NCBI GenBank assembly: GCA_963575745.1
Contig: CAUYUJ010007480.1
Span: forward strand, 435,383-499,382
Source: Prorocentrum cordatum
Lineage: Eukaryota > Sar > Dinophyceae > Prorocentrales > Prorocentraceae
Direction of reading: 5' to 3'
Length of the DNA: 64,000 bases
A model generated the notes under the pieces. It did not search any database. It worked only from the letters and a program-made list of their open reading frames with translations, and was not told the DNA's origin. Below, piece by piece: positions 29,691 through 41,020 of the stretch; within the stretch, counting starts at the first letter, position 1, and each line of letters opens with the position of its first letter. A program made the position numbers and the translations under genes.

Positions 29691-30153
29691 TCGGGCAACA
29701 CTCTCCAATAGCCCCCATGCCGCACACATGGCATTTCTACAAGACCTTCTGGAACGGCTGGGGGATATGCACAGTCCAGCAGTGAGGCCCCGCTTGGGCT
29801 CGGTTAGCCGCGCAAGCGTGATCACGAGGGCAGTGAGAGGGTTGTGTGTTCGTTTTTGTTGTTGCCATGCGGCTCCAGCTGCAGAGATGATCGGAGACTG
29901 AGACAGCCGGCAGCGGGCAGTTGAGACCGGGCTCACCAGGGGCGACCGTGGAGAGCGAGGATGAGGAGGAAGAGAGGCAAGTAAGTGAGGCCCATCAGGG
30001 CAAGGGCTGGAGAGCGCGGGGCCTGGCTCACCAATCTTCTTGGCCCGGGCGGCACAGCTCTGTCCCCCATGAGGGGGGAGGGCGCTCGGCCCGTGCGATT
30101 CCTTGGAGACGGGTGACGGGGGCCCCCGACGGCGCCCATGGCGCGGCCCTGCG
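29691..30153. other. Region downstream of the 523-aa gene, no further gene seen
   Basis: No polyadenylation or repeat signal can be singled out. Confidence 0.45.
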
Positions 30154-31725
30154 TTACACGTACACCGCGCCCACGGGCTCGGCGCCGCCGCCGCCCTCGG
30201 CCCCGAGCAGGCGACACGCGAGGCTCAGGGTCGTCCCAGTGCAACGGTAGACGATCTGCACGCCGCCCCTGCGGTAGGCGAGCGCGGGCTCCGCCTGCGT
30301 TCGCCGCCCGCCCGCGGCCTTCACCTCCACCGCGACAGCGCGGCCCTGCTCCGCTCCCGCCTCGGCCAGGTCCACGCAGCGCATCTGGTCCACGGCGAAC
30401 TCCCCCGTGTGCCCCAGGGACCGCCCCGCCAGGGCATCCAGCGCGTCCGCCGAGAGCACAGCCGCCGCGTGGTTGAGCACGCAGACACTCTGCGCCTCTG
30501 GCGCGCCCTGCGCCGGCGCCAGCGACGCCAGGTCGCATCGGTAGCGCAGCGTGGAGCCGCTGCACACGAAACCGGCGGTGCTGGCGTTTGCGCTGTACAG
30601 CAGCGCTGGCTCGGGGAGCTCGTGCAGGCCGGCCAGCACCTGCACGCCGGGCCGCACTGCGCGCCCGGCGGGTACGGCGGCGCCGCCGATCGCGCCCGCG
30701 TCCATGCACTGCACCCTGTCGACGGGATACACGGGCGAGTAATCCGTCGATCTGTGCGCAGCACAGTCATGGAGCCGGAACCTCAGGTCGAACCCGCCGT
30801 TGTTGACGAAGCAGACGCGCGACGCCTCGAGCAGGGAGCCGTTGGGGCGCTCGAGCCGCGCGGGGTGCCGCGCCCAGTCGCAGACCTGGCGCCTGGGCAA
30901 CTCACGAGGCGCCGCCATGTTGAGCGCGTCCCGGAGGCCCGCGGAGATGGCCGTGGGCAGCTGCGCCGTCACGAGCCGCTCGGTGGCGTTGGCCTCGAGC
31001 AGGCCGCGGAGCTCGCGCAGCAGCCGCTCCTCGAGGCCTGGGAGCAGGATGCCCGACGCCGACAGGGCCTCGAGGCGGTAGCCCTCGATGCCGATCCTCA
31101 AGTGCGACAGCCGCACCCCGCTCGCGTCCTCCGCGAAGAACAGCGGGTACAGCGCGCAGCCGGCCGAGGAGCGCAGCACCGAGCCCCACACCTCGCACAT
31201 GCGGTCGGACCGCATGGCCACCACCAGCCCCAGGTCCACTGTCGGCTGGGCCAGCGCCAGCAGGGCGCAGACCGCCACCTCGTGCGCCACGCCCTGCGTG
31301 CCGGTGTTCAGCACCAGGCCCCCGCACACCTCCACCTCGAGCAGGTCGAGCGCGGCGGAGGACTCCCAGGTGAAGAGCGACCCCTCGTTCAGCCACAGCG
31401 GCCGCAGCTTCGTCCACCTGTCGAGGTCGAACAGGGTCACGTTGAACAGCTCCATGCGGGCTGGCAGCTCGAAGCCCAGCCGCTCGCGCCGCGCCGCGCG
31501 CGAGGCTTCGACCCCGACGGCCTGCAGCTGGACGCTGGCGTTGAGCGGGATCGTGAGCGACGAGTTGGGGAGCAGCACCGGCACGAGGTCGTCCACCAGC
31601 CAGGTCGGCAGCGCGTCCACCAGGCCGGCGAGGAGGATGTACCGGCGCGCGATCGGGTCCCTGCGGTAGTCCAGCAGCTCCCCGAGGTAGGGCTCCAGGT
31701 ACCTCTCCTCAGAGTCCCGAATCAT
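30154..31725 (-). CDS. Probable host protein, 523 aa, with duplicated cysteine-containing module; function unknown
   Basis: ATG at 31725, TAA at 30154. The N-terminal part (residues 1 to about 310) is rich in alternating hydrophobic and charged segments (for example PTWLVDDLVPVLLPNSS, FNVTLFDLDRW, LRIGIEGYRLEALSASG) and Asn-x-Ser/Thr sites, which suggests a lumenal or secreted protein. Residues from about 320 to 510 hold two diverged copies of a module of about 95 residues. Each starts VC(F/V)xN, continues with Y/F-x-VDxxxC(M/V)D, has PALxY, and ends YxCxGxTLxxxC or close to it. The first copy is complete (VCFVNNG... VDRVQCMDAG... STLRYRC). The second is VCVLNHA... VDQMRCVDL... TTLSLAC. No signal peptide is visible at this start, so an upstream exon is likely. 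I do not recognise the family. The lipid-binding BPI-like fold is a weak possibility. Confidence 0.6.
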   Translation of the reverse strand: MIRDSEERYLEPYLGELLDYRRDPIARRYILLAGLVDALPTWLVDDLVPVLLPNSSLTIPLNASVQLQAVGVEASRAARRERLGFELPARMELFNVTLFDLDRWTKLRPLWLNEGSLFTWESSAALDLLEVEVCGGLVLNTGTQGVAHEVAVCALLALAQPTVDLGLVVAMRSDRMCEVWGSVLRSSAGCALYPLFFAEDASGVRLSHLRIGIEGYRLEALSASGILLPGLEERLLRELRGLLEANATERLVTAQLPTAISAGLRDALNMAAPRELPRRQVCDWARHPARLERPNGSLLEASRVCFVNNGGFDLRFRLHDCAAHRSTDYSPVYPVDRVQCMDAGAIGGAAVPAGRAVRPGVQVLAGLHELPEPALLYSANASTAGFVCSGSTLRYRCDLASLAPAQGAPEAQSVCVLNHAAAVLSADALDALAGRSLGHTGEFAVDQMRCVDLAEAGAEQGRAVAVEVKAAGGRRTQAEPALAYRRGGVQIVYRCTGTTLSLACRLLGAEGGGGAEPVGAVYV

Positions 31726-33002
31726 CAGGGGTAACTCGGGTCAGGGCTAACTCGGGTTCCTTTTCCGGAAATCCAAACCCGCGTCACCCCGGGCCCGAGT
31801 TACCCCAGATGACTTGGGCGCCCTGTCTCCCACTCGGCCAGCTGCTGCCCCGCGCCGCGGGGGGCCGGCCACAGGCACGGCCACAGCGCCGCGAGCACGG
31901 CGGAGCCGCGCGCCCGCCGCATGGACCACACCCGGGGGGGCGGGGAGGGCGGCGGCGGGTCGGGCAGTCTGCCCTCTCGCAGGCTGGGCGCGGCCCGAGC
32001 CACACTGGCCACGGAGAGGGGGGGGCGGGCGGACGGGGGCAGCGGTGCCAGGTGGGGCCCGCTCAGCCACGGTGCGTCGCCGAAAGATCGGCGAGGGGCC
32101 CCCGAGGGCGCTCAGGGCGCTGCTGGGCGGGGCGGGGCTAACTCGGGCCCCTTCTCGGCGACCCGTGGGCGATCTCGGGCCGATGCATCACCCGTGAGCC
32201 TATCCCCCCGGTGATCCTCGTCGTTCTTGGTTTTCTGGTCATAACTAGAATATCCAGCGGTCGTTCGGGACGAAACGCCCTCGGCGAGGCGCAGCCGCTG
32301 GAAGGCATCGCGAGACTGGAAACCGCCGAGAACAGACGAAAACGTCCAAAAACATCTAACAGTGGAGCCTTCTTGGATGCCTCGACCCCCTCTTGTCGGG
32401 GAGACGTAAGAACTCGAGTTTCGGGGACCCGAATTGGCCTGAAGGGGCGGTCAGACAAATGACGGGACACAATCTATCATTTGTCGCGAGCTCCTGCGGC
32501 AAACGTCCCACGACGACCGGGCCGTCAAAGGTCATGCTGGGACCGTCAAAAATCGAATGCGATCCCGAATCGTGGCAGACTCGAATCACACGTTCCCCTC
32601 ATCTTGGCCGCCCCCGACGCTGCCCCCCAGCGCCCAGCTGCAGCGCCGCCCCCGCCTGAGGCGCACGCCGTCACGCCTCTCGGCGAAGCGCAGCTGTTGG
32701 AAGGCACCCCGAAGTTGGAAAGTCGCCAAGGACCGACGAAAACTTCCGAAAGCCTGGAACCTCGAAGCTTGCCTAACGTTAAGAGGTAAGGAAAACGACA
32801 CAACCAACACCAAGGACCAGCAGCGGGAGGAGCCAAGGGGGTTCCCCTGGCGGTGTCCCCTCCCCTGGCGGTGTCCCCTGGCGGTGCGGTCCCCCCCCCC
32901 CCGCTCGAGACATCCGCTATCCGTATCCCCAGCTGCAGGACGCAACGAAGAACTCTTCGCTGGAAGTGGCCTCCCTGGTGGTAGTGCTGTCGTTTCCCAT
33001 TC
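31726..33002. other. No gene seen; TAACTCGGG repeats and GC-rich DNA
   Basis: TAACTCGGG/CCCGAGTTA motifs occur at 31732, 31748, 31794 and 32138, partly as inverted pairs. From 32270 to 32790, related sentences (GGAAGGCATCGCGAGACTGGAAA and GGAAGGCACCCCGAAGTTGG) form a diverged direct repeat. No coding evidence. Confidence 0.5.
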
Positions 33003-33165
33003 CTCTTCTGTGGCAACTCATGGGAGCTTCCTACTTCATCTCCCTGGCTCTTGCGAGTCGATGCTAACCGACGCTAGTCGACGCAAACTCGGGGCTAATC
33101 GACGCTAAATCGACGCTGTCTCAACGATTACCAGACGCTAGCGCACTCTAAACACGTAGCTCCGA
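33003..33165. repeat. Interspersed repeat with GTCGACGCTA motifs, copy 2
   Basis: Direct-orientation partner of 26617-26785. Confidence 0.7.
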
Positions 33166-33730
33166 GAACGTATTTTTGTAAGTCCGTGGGCGCTAAATGG
33201 TCATGGACAGTCAGACGCCTGTCAGCACGCGGTGGGAAGCACCCGAGGAAATTGAGGCACGAAGGCAGAAAAGACTGGGCGCGAGGGAGGAAACGGGAAG
33301 GAACCCGCTCAGACCATCAAAGTCGGCGCGGGGAAGCCGTGGGGAAGAACTTTCCGACGACATACAAGGCTCCCATGTGACGCACAAAGACATACTAATA
33401 CTATACGTCCTCCTTGGAGGCGCGCATTTCGCCCGAACATATAATATACCCATCTTGCAATGTATCGCTTCCCGAGCGGTGTGGCCAGAAAGCGCCCGCC
33501 ACGACGCATATACTACAAGATTTCTCGGTGCTCGCGTCGCCCCTGGCGGGACGACACACTTTTTGGCGTCGGCGGCTAGGCAGAGTTACTGCGCTGGCAT
33601 TAAGGCCTTGGTGCGTGCACGAAACGCCAAAACTAAGCCACCATGCAGGAGGGGGAGGGAGGGAGGCGCCAAGCGGCGGCGGGAGGGAGGGGGGGCCCGC
33701 TCAGAGCGGGGCCAGGCGCGGCGGGTCGAC

Positions 33731-33927
33731 ACACACACACACACACAAACAACACACACACACACGCGCACACGCACACGAACGCGCACACGCACACGCA
33801 CACGCACACGCACACGCACACGCACACGCACACGCACACGCACACGCACACGCACACGCACGCACGCACGCACGCAGGCACGCACCCACACACCCACACA
33901 CCCACAGAAACACACACACACACACCA

Positions 33928-33986
<59 letters not shown>

Positions 33987-33996
33987 GCACACACAG

Positions 33997-34028
<32 letters not shown>

Positions 34029-34114
34029 GCACGCACGCACGCACACACGCACACACGCACACACGCACACACACACACACCCGCACACACCCGCACACAC
34101 ACCGCACACACCCG

Positions 34115-34145
<31 letters not shown>

Positions 34146-34665
34146 ACACGCACACGCACCGCACACGCACACGCACCCACGCACACGCACCGCACACGCA
34201 CACGCACGCAACGCACACGCACCACGCACACGCACACGCACACGCACACGCACCACGCACACGCGCACACGCACACGCACACGCACACGCACACGCACAC
34301 GCACACGCACCGCCGCGCACACGCACCGCACGCACGCACACGCGCACGCGCACACGCACACGCGCACACGCGCACACGCACACGCACACAACACACGCAC
34401 ACACGCACACGCACACACGCACACACGCACACACGCACACACGCACGCACGCACGCACGCACGCACACGCACACCACACACGCACACACGCACACACACA
34501 CACACGCACACACACACCACGCGCACACACACACACACGCACACACACACACCACGCACACACGCACACACGCACACACGCACACACACGCACGCACAAC
34601 GCACACGCACACGCACACGCACACGCACACGCACACGCACACGCACACGCACACGCGCACACGCA
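33731..34665. repeat. Very long (CA)n/(CACACG)n/(CACG)n array
   Basis: About 935 bp of almost uninterrupted alternating pyrimidine-purine sequence, with local register changes (CACGCACG blocks 33855-33990, CACACG blocks elsewhere). All long ORFs across it are His/Thr or Cys/Val repeats and not genes. Confidence 0.97.
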
Positions 34666-35170
34666 CCCATGGTATCAGTATGCTGTAGTGACGCCGATCC
34701 CCTAATTGTTGCCCCCGAGCGATGCGCTGCTCTCCGACCACCCAGGGCTGCCCCGCCCGAGGCGCCCGCGGTCAAGGCGCCCCCCGGCGGCCGCAGGCGC
34801 CCAGCGGGCCCGCGCGCGCCACACCGGCGCCCGCCGCCGTAGGCGTCGCCGCCGCACGCGGCGCCGCCGCCGGTGGAGAGCAGGGCGGCGCTGGGGTCCT
34901 CCTGCAGGTCGGGGGCGTCGTAAGGAGGGGGGGCGTCCAAGATTCCCCCGCCCCCTCCCCCACCCACGACGCAGAGCAGCCGTACACCTCAACCACAAGC
35001 AGCGTTACAAGATCACCACGGCCAGGCTGCTCCTCAGCGTGAGACGGAGGAAAAAGGGATGAGGGGGGGGGGCAATCAAGAGGGGAGTTCGCAACTCATG
35101 GCCCGAGGCATGTGTGCGGCCCATGGGGGGGGGGCCAGGGGCCGTTACAAGATAAGGAGAGACGCCACGA
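34666..35170. other. No gene seen
   Basis: GC-rich sequence after the CA array. ORFs reflect base composition. Confidence 0.5.
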
Positions 35171-35178
35171 CATCCGAG

Positions 35179-35208
35179 GAGATATCATGGCCCTGGCCAT
35201 GATATCTC
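35179..35208. repeat. Perfect short palindrome
   Basis: GAGATATCATGGCC - CT - GGCCATGATATCTC: 14-bp arms with a 2-nt centre. A related imperfect GATATC hairpin lies at 36186-36212. Confidence 0.8.
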
Positions 35209-36450
35209 GCCCCCCCCTAATCATCGCCCCATCGCCCCCCTCTTGGCCCCCCCCGAGCGGGCTGCGCGGCGGCGGACGCGGAGCGGAGCGGAGCGGAGCG
35301 GCTTCTGCCAAACTTCGGCCTCTCCCGGGGCCCTCACCGAGGCCCTCTGGGCCGTCGAAGGCGAAGGCCGTGCGCGCCCAGCCACGTACATGAACACGGC
35401 CCCCCAATCTGCGAGTGATACGAACGCTCGCGCAATACGTACTCTCGAGAAAAGCGCGGATTCATGCACGTCCACGTCCCACTTTCGCTCCTGACAGAGC
35501 GCCGGGAGTCCACGTGGTGAAACATTCGCGCGGGAGCATCAAACAGCGGTTCAGGGTGGGGTTCTCCTGCGAGGGGGCGCAGCAGCGCGGGGAACGCCAG
35601 GGTGACCGCCAGAGAAGGAGCCTGTGAGGTCCGCGCGGGTGGGCCGGAGCCCTCAACGATCGCTGTCGTCAACGATCGGCGCGTGGAGAGGTCAGGGAGA
35701 GGAGCACGCAAAGGGGGGGAGCGCTCGTGATCTGGCACCGGTATCCGAGAGGGTTGGTCGCACTCTGCCGCCAGTGTACAGTCGGGGCGTTGACCTAAGG
35801 AACCCTAAATAAGGAACGGGGGCCCTTTCTCCCATAAGTTGAACTTCGATTTCCCATGGAAAACATCAGGAAAACAGAAGGCAAACTGTAGAACCATCAA
35901 GGAACACCGAGCCCCTCCCCAACGAAAAGGGTTCCTTCTTCAGGGCCCCGACTGTACGTGGCGGTAGCGAGGGCGGTGACGGAGGGGGAGGCCCTCCCCC
36001 TGCCAACAGAAATCACGACGCCAGAATGCCGGGAAGGAGGGGGGGGGCCTCCCCAGACGTGGGGGCGCCGAAGCGGGGGGCCAGGAGGAGGGTGAGCAGC
36101 GCATCGTGACCCGGGGGCGCGTGCGCAGACGAGGGGTGTCCAGTGGACGCGTCGAACGAACATGAGGGGGCCATGACAGCTGGTAGATATCGTTGCCCCA
36201 GCCATGATATCGACACCACCCTGGTCCTCGGACGTCCCCCGTCGCGACTGACCCCCCCCGCGGCTCGAACAAAAATCGAGACGGCGGTTTCCTCACCACT
36301 GTGGCCCTCTGGAAGCCGCCCACAGACCCCAAGACCGTCAAGAAACGGCCATGGATGAAAAACAAGCCCTGGGGACGGGGACGAGACCTCCAGGGGGCCG
36401 TGTGTAGAAAAACGTCGCGCCGCTGGATCTCTGAGCCCCCCGTTCCCTCA
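35209..36450. other. No gene seen
   Basis: The 36275-36420 part shares CCGTCAAGAAACGGCC and GACCTCCAGGGGG phrasing with the 16.6-kb repeat family. The rest is unremarkable. Confidence 0.5.
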
Positions 36451-36735
36451 CTCCTCCTCCTCCTCCTCCTCCTCCTCATTACTCCTCCTCCTCCTCCTCC
36501 TCCTTCTCCTCCTCCTCCTCCTCCTCCTCCTCCTCCTCCTCCTCTCCTCCTCCTCCTCCTCCTCATCATCATCATCATAATCATCCTCCTCCTCCTCCTC
36601 CTCCTTCTCCTCCTCCTCCTCCTTCTCCTCCTCATCATCATCATCATCACTCCTCCTCATCATTCCTCCTCATCACCTCCTCTCCTCCTCCTCCTCCGCC
36701 TCCTCCTCCTCCTCCTCCTCCTCCTCCTCACTCCT
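36450..36735. repeat. (TCC)n/(ATC)n microsatellite
   Basis: About 285 bp of TCC with CATCATCAT blocks. Confidence 0.95.
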
Positions 36736-36749
36736 CCCCTGTGTGGTAG

Positions 36750-39690
36750 TATTCTCCCTACTGCGATGTGCTATGCCTCCCTGCGATGTGCTCAGACATT
36801 GCACGACACACTGAACCAGATCTCGGGTGAGACCCACGACCTGGCTCTCAACACTTTTATGGACGACATCACGAAAACGTGCATCTTCCCACCGTCTATC
36901 CCCTCCAGGACATAGTCGAACACGTCAACGGTGTGACAGAACGACTAGAGAGCAAGCTCGAGAAAGGTCCGCCGGCCCCCTTGTGGGGCCACCAGGCTGC
37001 GAGGCGCGTGATTCGCAGTTTCCTGTACCAGTTGTAGTTTCTAGTTTCCAGTGTTACAGTTCTGCTTCTTGCTGGTTACTGTAACTAGTTGACTTCTTGC
37101 TGGTTACTGTAACTAGTTGATTGACCGCGCGAGGGGGGGGAGAGGCCCAAACAAGATTTCCCAGCGTCTGGCTGGGCGTTGAACTGTCTGAATTAGCGTG
37201 GGGGCTGCTCTCGAAATCGACACCCCTCACGCAGATCCGCGGGGTCAGGGTCCAAAAACACAGGGATTTGCCACATTTCTGAAATTCGGTGCCACCCCTC
37301 ACGCAGATCCGCGGGGTCAGGGTCCAAAAACACAGGGGATTTGCCACATTTCTGAAATTCGGTGCCACCCCTCACGCAGATCCGCGGGGTCAGGGTCCAA
37401 AAACAGGGGATTTGGGATTTGCCACATTTCTGAAATTCGGTGCCACCCCTCACGCAGATCCGCGGGGTCAGGGTCCAAAAACACAAGGGATTTGCCACAT
37501 TTCTGAAATTCGGTGCCACCCCTCACGCAGATCCGCGGGGTCAGGGTCCAAAAACACATGGGATTTGCCACATTTCTGAAATTCGGTGCCACCCCTCACG
37601 CAGATCCGCGGGGTCAGGGTCCAAAAACACAGGGGATTTGCCACATTTCTGAAATTCGGTGCCACCCCTCACGCAGATCCGCGGGGTCAGGGTCCAAAAA
37701 CACAGGGGATTTGCCACATTTCTGAAATTCGGTGCCACCCCTCACGCAGATCCGCGGGGTCAGGGTCCAAAAACACAGGGATTTGCCACATTTCTGAAAT
37801 TCGGTGCCACCCCTCACGCAGATCCGCGGGGTCAGGGTCCAAAAACACAGGGGATTTGCCACATTTCTGAAATTCGAACCCATCACGCACATCCATCGCA
37901 AGGCGTGGTAACCCAAACTGCGAGAACTCCCTCGGCCCTTTCATCGCAAGGTGTGGTAACCAAGCCCTTAAACCATACACGTCTTACCAATCGCCAGGTG
38001 TGGTAACCCCTCTTGTGATCAGTTGGTTTTGCTGATTGCGACTCGGCTTCGCATGAAGTTTCGATACTGCTTCACGACAGCGCCAAGGCCTCATGACTTA
38101 GCTCTTCAATGGCCCATTCTCCGAGAGAGGGGGCCGGCGGCAGAGGGCGAAGCCCTTACGGATAACTGGTGCCTCAACCCGCAAAAGACCAACCACCTAC
38201 TTAACATACGAGGACCAGGCGCATTCGGCGTCACACGTTACATAAGAAAAGCAAGACGATCAAGGGCACCATACTGAGAGAGGTGAGGGTGCTAGGCCCG
38301 CATCTCCCCGGCGAGCAAGGGCTGTGAGGAGAGATGCAGAGAAGATGCGAGGCCGCCAGGCATGCATGGAGACAGGGGGGGTGCCTTCTGGCCCAGCAGA
38401 ACACGAAAGCTGATAAAACGACGGATGTACACGGCTTTCGTGGTCGGCGCGGCCCTCAGTGGGCTTGCGGCTGTCGTCCCCCTGCACGTTTCATCAACGC
38501 CATCGACGCTGCACTTGCAAAGTACTTGGCGGGCACGATCAGGAGGAGGCATGAGCTGGACTAGGGAAGATGGCACGGCGCGAGGCTACAACACCGGCAG
38601 AGTGGTTCGAGAATGGGAGTTTGGTAGGAGTGCTGTTGCATTGCGAGTGCGAAGGCTGCGATGGTATCAGAGGTGGGCACAATACCCAAGAAATCACGGA
38701 GCAGTAGCAGCAGCAATCTTCGGGGAGTCTGCACTAGACCTGTCAAAGGGGAAGAGGAGGACCAAGGACGGATGCATCACGGCAGAATCGACGTCATGGG
38801 CACAACAACATCGTGATGACCTTACAGCCCTCGCGGCCGTAAGCGACGACGTGCGCCCATGGTATACCGACCGTACCTCCGACCGCAGCCTACTTACACC
38901 AGGCACACCAGATTGGTACAAGTGGAAATCGGTCGACCCCTCTAGTGCGCAGTGCAGCAGTGTGTTGGAGTATGCAGAACGAGGAGGACGGGGAGGATGT
39001 GTGTACAACGGAATCAGGGGAAGTCAAAATCTGTGGGAGGGAGGGAGGGAGGGAGGCACACGACGTCCGACAGTTAGTGACACAGCTCGTTATTACAAAC
39101 CTGTGCCCATGGTGTCTGAGTAATTTCAGTAACACACGTACAGCTACCGACCATGCCACATGTGCTGCAGACCTGTGGGGGAAGTGTTACGTGGACCACA
39201 GCAAGTGGCAACTGTGGCTATACGAAGTAAATTAGCCTCGCCGAGAAGAGCTGGAGTGTCAGATCTGTAAGCAGCAGGCTCAAACCCTTGACGAGTTCCA
39301 CTTGCACGTCAGACAGCATCACGTTGGTCCCAGTTCGGTGAGGTGCGCCAGAAATCAGAGCCCACACATCGACGGCGGCGGTGGCCTTGCACGTAGGAGC
39401 GCTACCGAAAGGGCAGAAACGAAGCGAGGAGGCGACGGAAGGGCAGGAAGCCGGATCAAAGAAGCACAAGGGCAACAACGGCGGAGGAGGTGGAGGAGGA
39501 GGACCAGGCAGTTCCACGGGCACTCTCGGCTTCGCAGGCCAATTCGCGGCCCTCCACGAGTTAGCGCTGAGGACCAGCCAGGAGACGAGGGAGCTGTTCC
39601 AGCTCACTGCGCTGTTCTGGCTCATCCCGATCATCAGCCAACCGTTCAAGGACATGGTGGGAGGGACGAGGAGAAGGGGAAAAGGAATAG
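36750..39690 (+). pseudogene. LINE-type retrotransposon ORF2, 3' half, broken
   Basis: Part 1 (36750-37045) contains ALNTFMDDITKT (36846-36880), a YMDD-type RT motif C. After a frameshift it continues as DIVEHVNGVTERLESKLEKG. Part 2 (38025-39690) resumes with NPQKTNHLL and IRGPGAFGVTR. Next come a block around RRCEAARHAWRQGGAFW, AFVVGAALSGL and LRVRRLRWYQRWAQYPRNH (38362-39123), and a C2H2-like finger (C-x2-C-x12-H-x3-H, 39257-39321). The end is a Gly-rich linker plus a hydrophobic LTALFWLIPIISQPF (to 39690). Stops and frameshifts separate the pieces, and a 73-bp tandem array lies between parts 1 and 2. The endonuclease and the first RT motifs are missing. Confidence 0.65.
37221..37878. repeat. 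73-bp tandem array, nine units
   Basis: Units start CACCCCTCACGCAGATCCGC at 37221, 37293, 37366, 37444, 37517, 37590, 37663, 37736 and 37808. The period is 72-73 bp (one 78-bp spacing where GATTTGG is duplicated). Differences between units are few, so homogenisation or expansion is recent. Three GCAAGGTGTGGTAACC-like units follow (37890-38010). Confidence 0.93.
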
Positions 39691-39694
39691 GGGA

Positions 39695-39850
39695 GCGGAA
39701 GGGGTAGGGAGAGGGAGAGGGAGGGGGAGAGGGAAAGAGGACGAGGGGGGGAAAGGGGGAGAGGGACAGGGACACAGGACGGGCGAGGGGGGGAGGGAGA
39801 GGGAAAGAGGACGGATGAGAGGGATGGGGGAGAGGGAAAGTGGACCGGGG
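39695..39850. repeat. (GGGAGAGGGA)n purine tract
   Basis: About 155 bp of G/A-rich repeats directly 3' of the LINE fragment. Confidence 0.9.
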
Positions 39851-40739
39851 GGGGGTAAAAGCTTATGTCTTTTCGACGACGCGGTGGCCGCTGAGAAGCC
39901 GAGAGGTTCTGCTGCCAGATCCAGCTCGCTGCCTGGGCCCCGAAAAGGGCCCCCACAGGCTGAGAAGGGCAAGACACACCTTCCCGAGCCCAGAACCTCG
40001 AACCTCCCCCCCTTCTTACTGGCTGGAGCCATTGCTGGTCCACCTCAGACCTCCAGTCGACTCCAATGTTTGTGCCTGTTTTTCTCTTCGACTACGGTCG
40101 GACCCATGACAGAAGAACCTCCTCCAAGAACATGAGACCCTCCGCTGGCTAAGCGGAAGAGCATTCGAGGGCACCATCCCCCAGGACTGCACAAGAACAT
40201 CCAACAAACACGAAGAACATCAGGGTACCCTCCCCGAACCGACCTCGACCTCATACCTCGGTCTGGCCTGTGTACCCCCCTCATCGCTAACCCTGTTCTC
40301 CGCCGCGAAAGCGGCGCCGCGCCTGCGGCAGCGGTGGCAGAGCGGGAGGCACTCCCGCCTTGGCTTCTCCGCCATGGCTCTCGGATCTCCGGCGGCCGTC
40401 TGGGACAATCCGGGCACCCCTGGGGCAAAGCCCTCGGCGAGGCGCGGATGCCGGAGAGCACTCCGCGGGGCTGGCAGACCGCCGAGGAGCGGCGGAAGCG
40501 TCCGGAGGCCTCGAACCTCGGAGCCTCTCGTGCCCCCCCAGAGCGAATCCGCCCCCCCCCCCCCAGCGGTCCGCCTGACCCCCGCCGCGAGAACGGCACC
40601 ACGCCTGCAGCCACGGGGGCCGGGCGGGGCGGGGCGGTCCTCGTCGGCACCCAGCAGCTCGTCGTCCTCCCGAGGGGCCTCCATGTTCCCCGGCGAGGGG
40701 CCGGGCGGTGGCTCGAGGCAGGGCGGCCGCGGAGCACGA
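39851..40739. other. No gene seen
   Basis: GC-rich sequence. Phrases such as CCGGCGGCCGTCTGGG and GACCTCGAACC match other repeat pieces in the window only loosely. Confidence 0.45.
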
Positions 40740-40740
40740 A

Positions 40741-40835
40741 GAGGAGGAGGAGGAGGAGGAGGAGGAGGAGGAGGAGGAGGAGGAGGAGGAGGAGGAGGAG
40801 GAGGAGGAGGAGGAGGAGGAGGAGGAGGAGGAGAG
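40741..40835. repeat. (GGA)n microsatellite
   Basis: About 31 GGA triplets. Confidence 0.96.
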
Positions 40836-40870
40836 GGAGGGGGGGCTTGCATGATCATCGACCCCTAACC

Positions 40871-41012
40871 TTCAGTCGGGCCTGTCCCTCTACAGGCGGA
40901 ATATTCAAAAATAGTTTAAGAAATAGTCAGTTTTGACCATTTGGGAATATTTTTGGACTATTTTTTTATTTTTCCTCCAAAATCCCCCTGTAGGGGGACA
41001 GGCCCGACTTCA
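40871..41012. mobile_element. hAT-like MITE, 142 bp
   Basis: Terminal inverted repeats TTCAGTCGGGCCTGTCCC and GGGACAGGCCCGACTTCA flank an AT-rich interior. They are flanked by an 8-bp target duplication with one mismatch (CCCTAACC at 40863-40870, CCCTAGCC at 41013-41020). An 8-bp duplication is typical of hAT transposons. Non-coding. Confidence 0.8.
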
Positions 41013-41020
41013 CCCTAGCC

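Noticed and set aside
30103-31734. A 543-codon plus-strand ORF opposite the 523-aa gene
   Set aside because: It mirrors the GC-rich third positions of the minus-strand gene. It is Arg/Gln/His-rich and has no patterned hydrophobicity or repeated cysteines.
33197-34967. Several 350-500-codon ORFs across the CA array
   Set aside because: They are translations of CACACG repeats (Thr/His, Arg/Thr or Cys/Val) and have no gene character.
37221-37878. CRISPR-like regular spacing
   Set aside because: The whole 73-bp unit is repeated with no variable spacers, in a eukaryotic genome. It is a tandem satellite.
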